A stretch of DNA of 64,000 nucleotides from positions 116,117 through 180,116 of the forward strand of contig JALLLS010000071.1 of NCBI GenBank assembly GCA_025094145.1. The letters are read 5' to 3'. Numbering within the stretch: the stretch's first letter is position 1; each line of letters starts with the position of its first letter. Positions 61,101 through 64,000 of this stretch are shown here, one piece after another. The translations under genes were made by a program, and so were the position numbers. The DNA comes from Spinellus fusiger. Its lineage: Eukaryota > Mucoromycota > Mucoromycetes > Mucorales > Phycomycetaceae. Under the pieces are notes generated by a model. That model had not been told where the DNA came from. It saw nothing but the letters and a program-made list of their open reading frames with translations, and did not search any database.

Positions 61101-62501
61101 TTAGAGTCCAGTATAAACACACGTGTCACTTGGCGTTGTTTTCTACTGTCTTTGTTAGGGTAGGGCAAAGGGTAATTTCTATCCTTTAAGAATAGTGGCG
61201 GAAAGGCATGAGTCAAATGCAGCACAGAAAAGACATGTACTAGGTCTTGTACTCCTTTTAGGTGGGAAGGAATCAGCTGTACTGACTGATTGTGGTGATT
61301 GTGGTGATTGTGGTGATTGTGGTGACTGGCTGTAGAGAGATGTATGGATGAGTTGATGAATGTATTGATGAATGTATTGATGAATGAATGCAGAGAGAGA
61401 ATTAAAGAGTGTTATTTCTTCCTAGGCATGCTAGAGTACTGTAGCACTGTAGCACTGTAGCACTGTAGCACTGTAGCACTGTAGTACTCTACTACTCTAC
61501 TACTCTACACTACTACTACAGTGCTACACTAGTACACTAACAAAATAGCATAGGTGCATCATGTCAAGAAAGGTATAAAAATGCAATGTTCTGCTTTATT
61601 TATGATAATAATAAAACTGTTCTTAATGCATACTTGTGCTGAGTGCATAGTGAGAAAGAGTAACAAGTGACTGAAGAATGACCATAAAGGAAGCAAGCAT
61701 TTTTCTTTTAATGTCACTGATAAAGTGTTACTGGCCATGACAAGACAGACCCAATGTGCCCAAGCAGACATGGCTGTCTTTATTATTATTGTTAGTTTAC
61801 ACGTGCAAGTTTCCTTTATTGATAGATGGATAAGTTTGTCATCACAGAGCACGTTGAAATATGTCTTGTTTCCAGCATTCTTTGATATACACTGCACTGT
61901 TCTTAATGCATAGGATTGCTTAGGCCAATGTCTGTCTTTTACAGGGCAAGGACTGGCATTGGATTCAGCAGAGAGGAAGAAAGATCTGTTGATAGTTGCA
62001 GGATAAAGAGGTCTGTTCACAGTCATGGAGGGATAGTGCCATGATAAAACACAACTCCTTCCTATCTATCGCTCCATCCTTCTCTTGCTTACCAACAGAA
62101 CTATTGCCAACATCACTGCTATTGTAGCAACACAGAGAAGGAATTCACTCCCAATGAACATTCAACAAATAACAAATCTTTTCTAAAATTAAAATTAAAA
62201 TTAAAAATCAAAACTTGAAGTGAAGGATTTGCCTCTATTTTCAAAAGGGAAAAAAAAAAAGGGAAAAAGGCAGGCATTTCCTTCTCTTTTTCTTTTCTCT
62301 CTTTCTTTCTCAGCCTATTTTCTGTCCTTTTTTTTTTTTTTGCCTTGTTTCTTTCCTTCTCAGCCTATTTTATTCTCCTTTTCTCTTTAGTACCTCTCTT
62401 TCTTTCTTTTTTTTTATATTACACTTCTTCTTTTTCTATTGTTCACATAGTTGCACTGTGCTGTGCGCGTGTATGCTGACAGCACCTCGCTATCTCGCAA
62501 T
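52171..62501. other. Gene desert, right part
   Basis: Over 10 kb, very AT-rich up to about 56.6 kb and slightly less so after. No gene is supported. Points of note: a roughly 235-bp open stretch near 55741-55975 (+) that might be a fossil; a GC-richer patch at 56815-56965 with an internal near-repeat of GTCATGGTTTCGCAGATG; TTCA tetramers near 55085; a GTAGCACT octamer array at 61440-61490 followed by its inverted form; and a 17-bp direct repeat at 61616 and 61896. Homopyrimidine tracts lie at 62280-62420 upstream of the next gene. Confidence 0.45.
61438..61530. repeat. GTAGCACT octamer array with inverted partner
   Basis: About six tandem GTAGCACT units, then CTACTACTCTAC and CTACAGTGCTAC in inverted sense, so the region could fold into a hairpin. 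Confidence 0.8.
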
Positions 62502-64000
62502 ATGAGCTCGTCTCCCCCCAAACACTCCTTGTCCCTACCTACCTCAGGCACCCTTCCTCCGGTACTGCCTACACCGTCATCTTCAACATCAGCATCTGGC
62601 CGTTCTGCCCCTCAACTTAGACATGATCTCGAGCAGCAACTGGCAGAAAAGGAAAAACAACTGCAGGACACACGCAGCGGAATCGAAAAAAACGTGCTTG
62701 TCAGACAAATTCGTCAGCTCAAAGAAAAGCTGAAAGAAGTAGAGCACCATCAAAACAACCCAATACTCAACGGAGACGCTCCTCATCAGCAGAAATCACC
62801 ATCCATGGAGCACCCACCTCCCATGACAATGGATAAACTGAGAAACATGGAGCGTGAACCTACCGGCTACAGAGTCAACCCCCTTTCACCTGGCCTCACT
62901 GCGCTTCGTAAAGAAAAGGTAACCGTCATTGTTTTGCATTAGAACACTCCAACAATGGCCCTGTATCTTATCTATTGTTCTTTTCAATGGGTGTATAGCT
63001 ACTAGGACAAAGATCCAATGGCCTTGAACCTCTCCCAAGTCCCTCCACCTCCACTCTACTGCCTCCTGTCCACGGGCATGATTCCACTTCTATACTCCCT
63101 TTGCCACCCTCCATTACAGGGTCCACACCCACCAAACGACGCTCCAAAGTCCCCAATGCCGACAGAAGAAACACAGACATTGAGTTTGCTACTGAAATTG
63201 GACAAGGACTTTTGCTAGAGGTGCGTAAAATGCAGGCACTGTTACAGGAAAAGGAAGAGCAACTACGGACACTGGAAATCCAAAAAGCAGATCTTGAACG
63301 CACAGCAGAAGCCATGGCCAAACAACTCCGTCAAAGAGAGGAGAATGAAGGTAGATTCTGTCTCTCATCTTCACTGAATAAAAAGACTAAGTTGTTGTTT
63401 GTTTGTTTGTTTGTTTGTTGATGATGATGTTTTTTGTTGTTTTTTTATTGTTTTGTTTTTTGCTTCTTTTTTTTTTGCTTTTTTTTTCTTGATAGAAAAG
63501 CTCAAGGAAGAAACATGGAATCTTGAACTTGCCAAACAAGAACTCACCATCAGCGTCACAGAACTCCAACAGAACCTCCATAAAGCCCATAATGAACACA
63601 ACAAACTGTCCAAACAACTCAACCAGCTCACTTCAGAAATAGAACAGCTTCGCGACAGAGAGGAGAAGCTATCTGCTACGATAGAGACCATGAAGACTCG
63701 TCATGAACAGGACATGTCTGCCATTCGACGGCAATCGGCTGGTCTTCAGAGAGAAAAGACAGAACAGACGAAACAGATTGAGGCATTGACGTCTGAACTA
63801 GCCATTGTCAAGGCCCAGACAAGAATCAACAAACGCAGCAGTGGCAGTGAGAGTGACCCTCATGCGTCTTCCATCCCTCGTGGCTCTCGTATCGCTGATG
63901 ACTCCCTTGACCCATCCTTAAGCAAAGACGCTAGTTCTCCCAACACAACGCCTCCTCCTTCACCCAAACAGCAGACACCCGCACGCAGACAGGCCATGGA
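62502..64000 (+). CDS. Large coiled-coil protein, 5' part (runs off the window)
   Basis: Exons 62502-62918, 62999-63350 and 63496 to beyond 64000; both introns are GT-AG and in phase. The N-terminus is Ser/Pro-rich, followed by a first helical block (LRHDLEQQLAEKEKQLQDTR, then RQIRQLKEKLKEVE), a Pro/Ser linker, then DIEFATEIGQGLLLEVRKMQ opening a long coiled coil. This continues through KLKEETWNLELAKQELTISV and QDMSAIRRQSAGLQREKTEQ into a Ser/Pro-rich segment (PPPSPKQQTP). The architecture suggests a fungal cytoskeletal or polarity scaffold, possibly a cortical anchor, but I cannot name the family. The ATEIGQ-LL block recalls the CC1-box-like segment of the gene at 27555-30881. A CACATAG acceptor at 62450 leaves room for an upstream exon. 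Confidence 0.72.

Noticed and set aside
61559..62026. 155-codon frame on the - strand
   Set aside because: No recognisable domain, atypical composition, and it overlaps a direct repeat; insufficient support for a gene.

Overview
The window is AT-rich nuclear DNA from a filamentous fungus, most likely an early-diverging lineage (Mucoromycota, probably Mucorales-like). This rests on many short GT-AG introns of about 41-70 nt, fungal families (Zn2Cys6 and AP-1-type bZIP regulators, Stc1, fungal ras-2/RasB-type Ras), a U11-48K minor-spliceosome gene (lost from most Dikarya), and relics of Tc1/mariner and Fanzor elements. The species assignment is inference.

Layout. 1-1346: decayed copy of a MATH-BTB gene running off the left edge. 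1859-3475: a nearly intact Tc1-type element. 4.3-10.1 kb: galactokinase (-), a Yap/AP-1-like bZIP factor (+) and a Ser/Thr-rich repeat secreted protein (-). 10.4-15.0 kb: a 4.6-kb palindrome with 1.8-kb arms. 15.9-16.5 kb: Tc1 relic. 17.1-24.7 kb: U11-48K homologue (+), Zn2Cys6 regulator (-), MAK11-like WD40 ribosome-assembly factor (-). 25.5-26.0 kb: Fanzor relic. 27.6-32.4 kb: a coiled-coil protein with a dynein-adaptor-like CC1 box (+) and an Stc1-domain protein (-). 32.8-35.7 kb: a dead Tc1 element inside a 573-bp inverted repeat. 36.1-38.2 kb: the intact MATH-BTB gene. 38.5-39.5 kb: another dead Tc1. 40.9-44.8 kb: two same-strand genes encoding a degenerate XRN-like protein and a degenerate eRF1-like protein. 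47.1-48.1 kb: a Ras GTPase whose reading frame requires a 2-nt exon. 48.1-62.5 kb: a gene desert with one Fanzor relic. 62.5 kb to the end: start of a large coiled-coil gene.

Most interesting: the neighbouring pseudo-XRN and pseudo-eRF1. Both have complete, phase-consistent exon sets without stops, yet both have lost core catalytic motifs (GGQ reads GGN and NIKS reads TLKC in the eRF1-like protein; most metal-binding acids are replaced in the XRN-like protein). Their retention as open genes suggests a non-catalytic role in translation termination or mRNA turnover. A second theme is microexons (2, 10, 18, 22, 29 and 32 nt). A third is recent inverted duplication next to mobile-element debris.

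Exon models were built by hand from GT-AG signals, reading-phase closure and family resemblance. No alignment, expression or database search was run.
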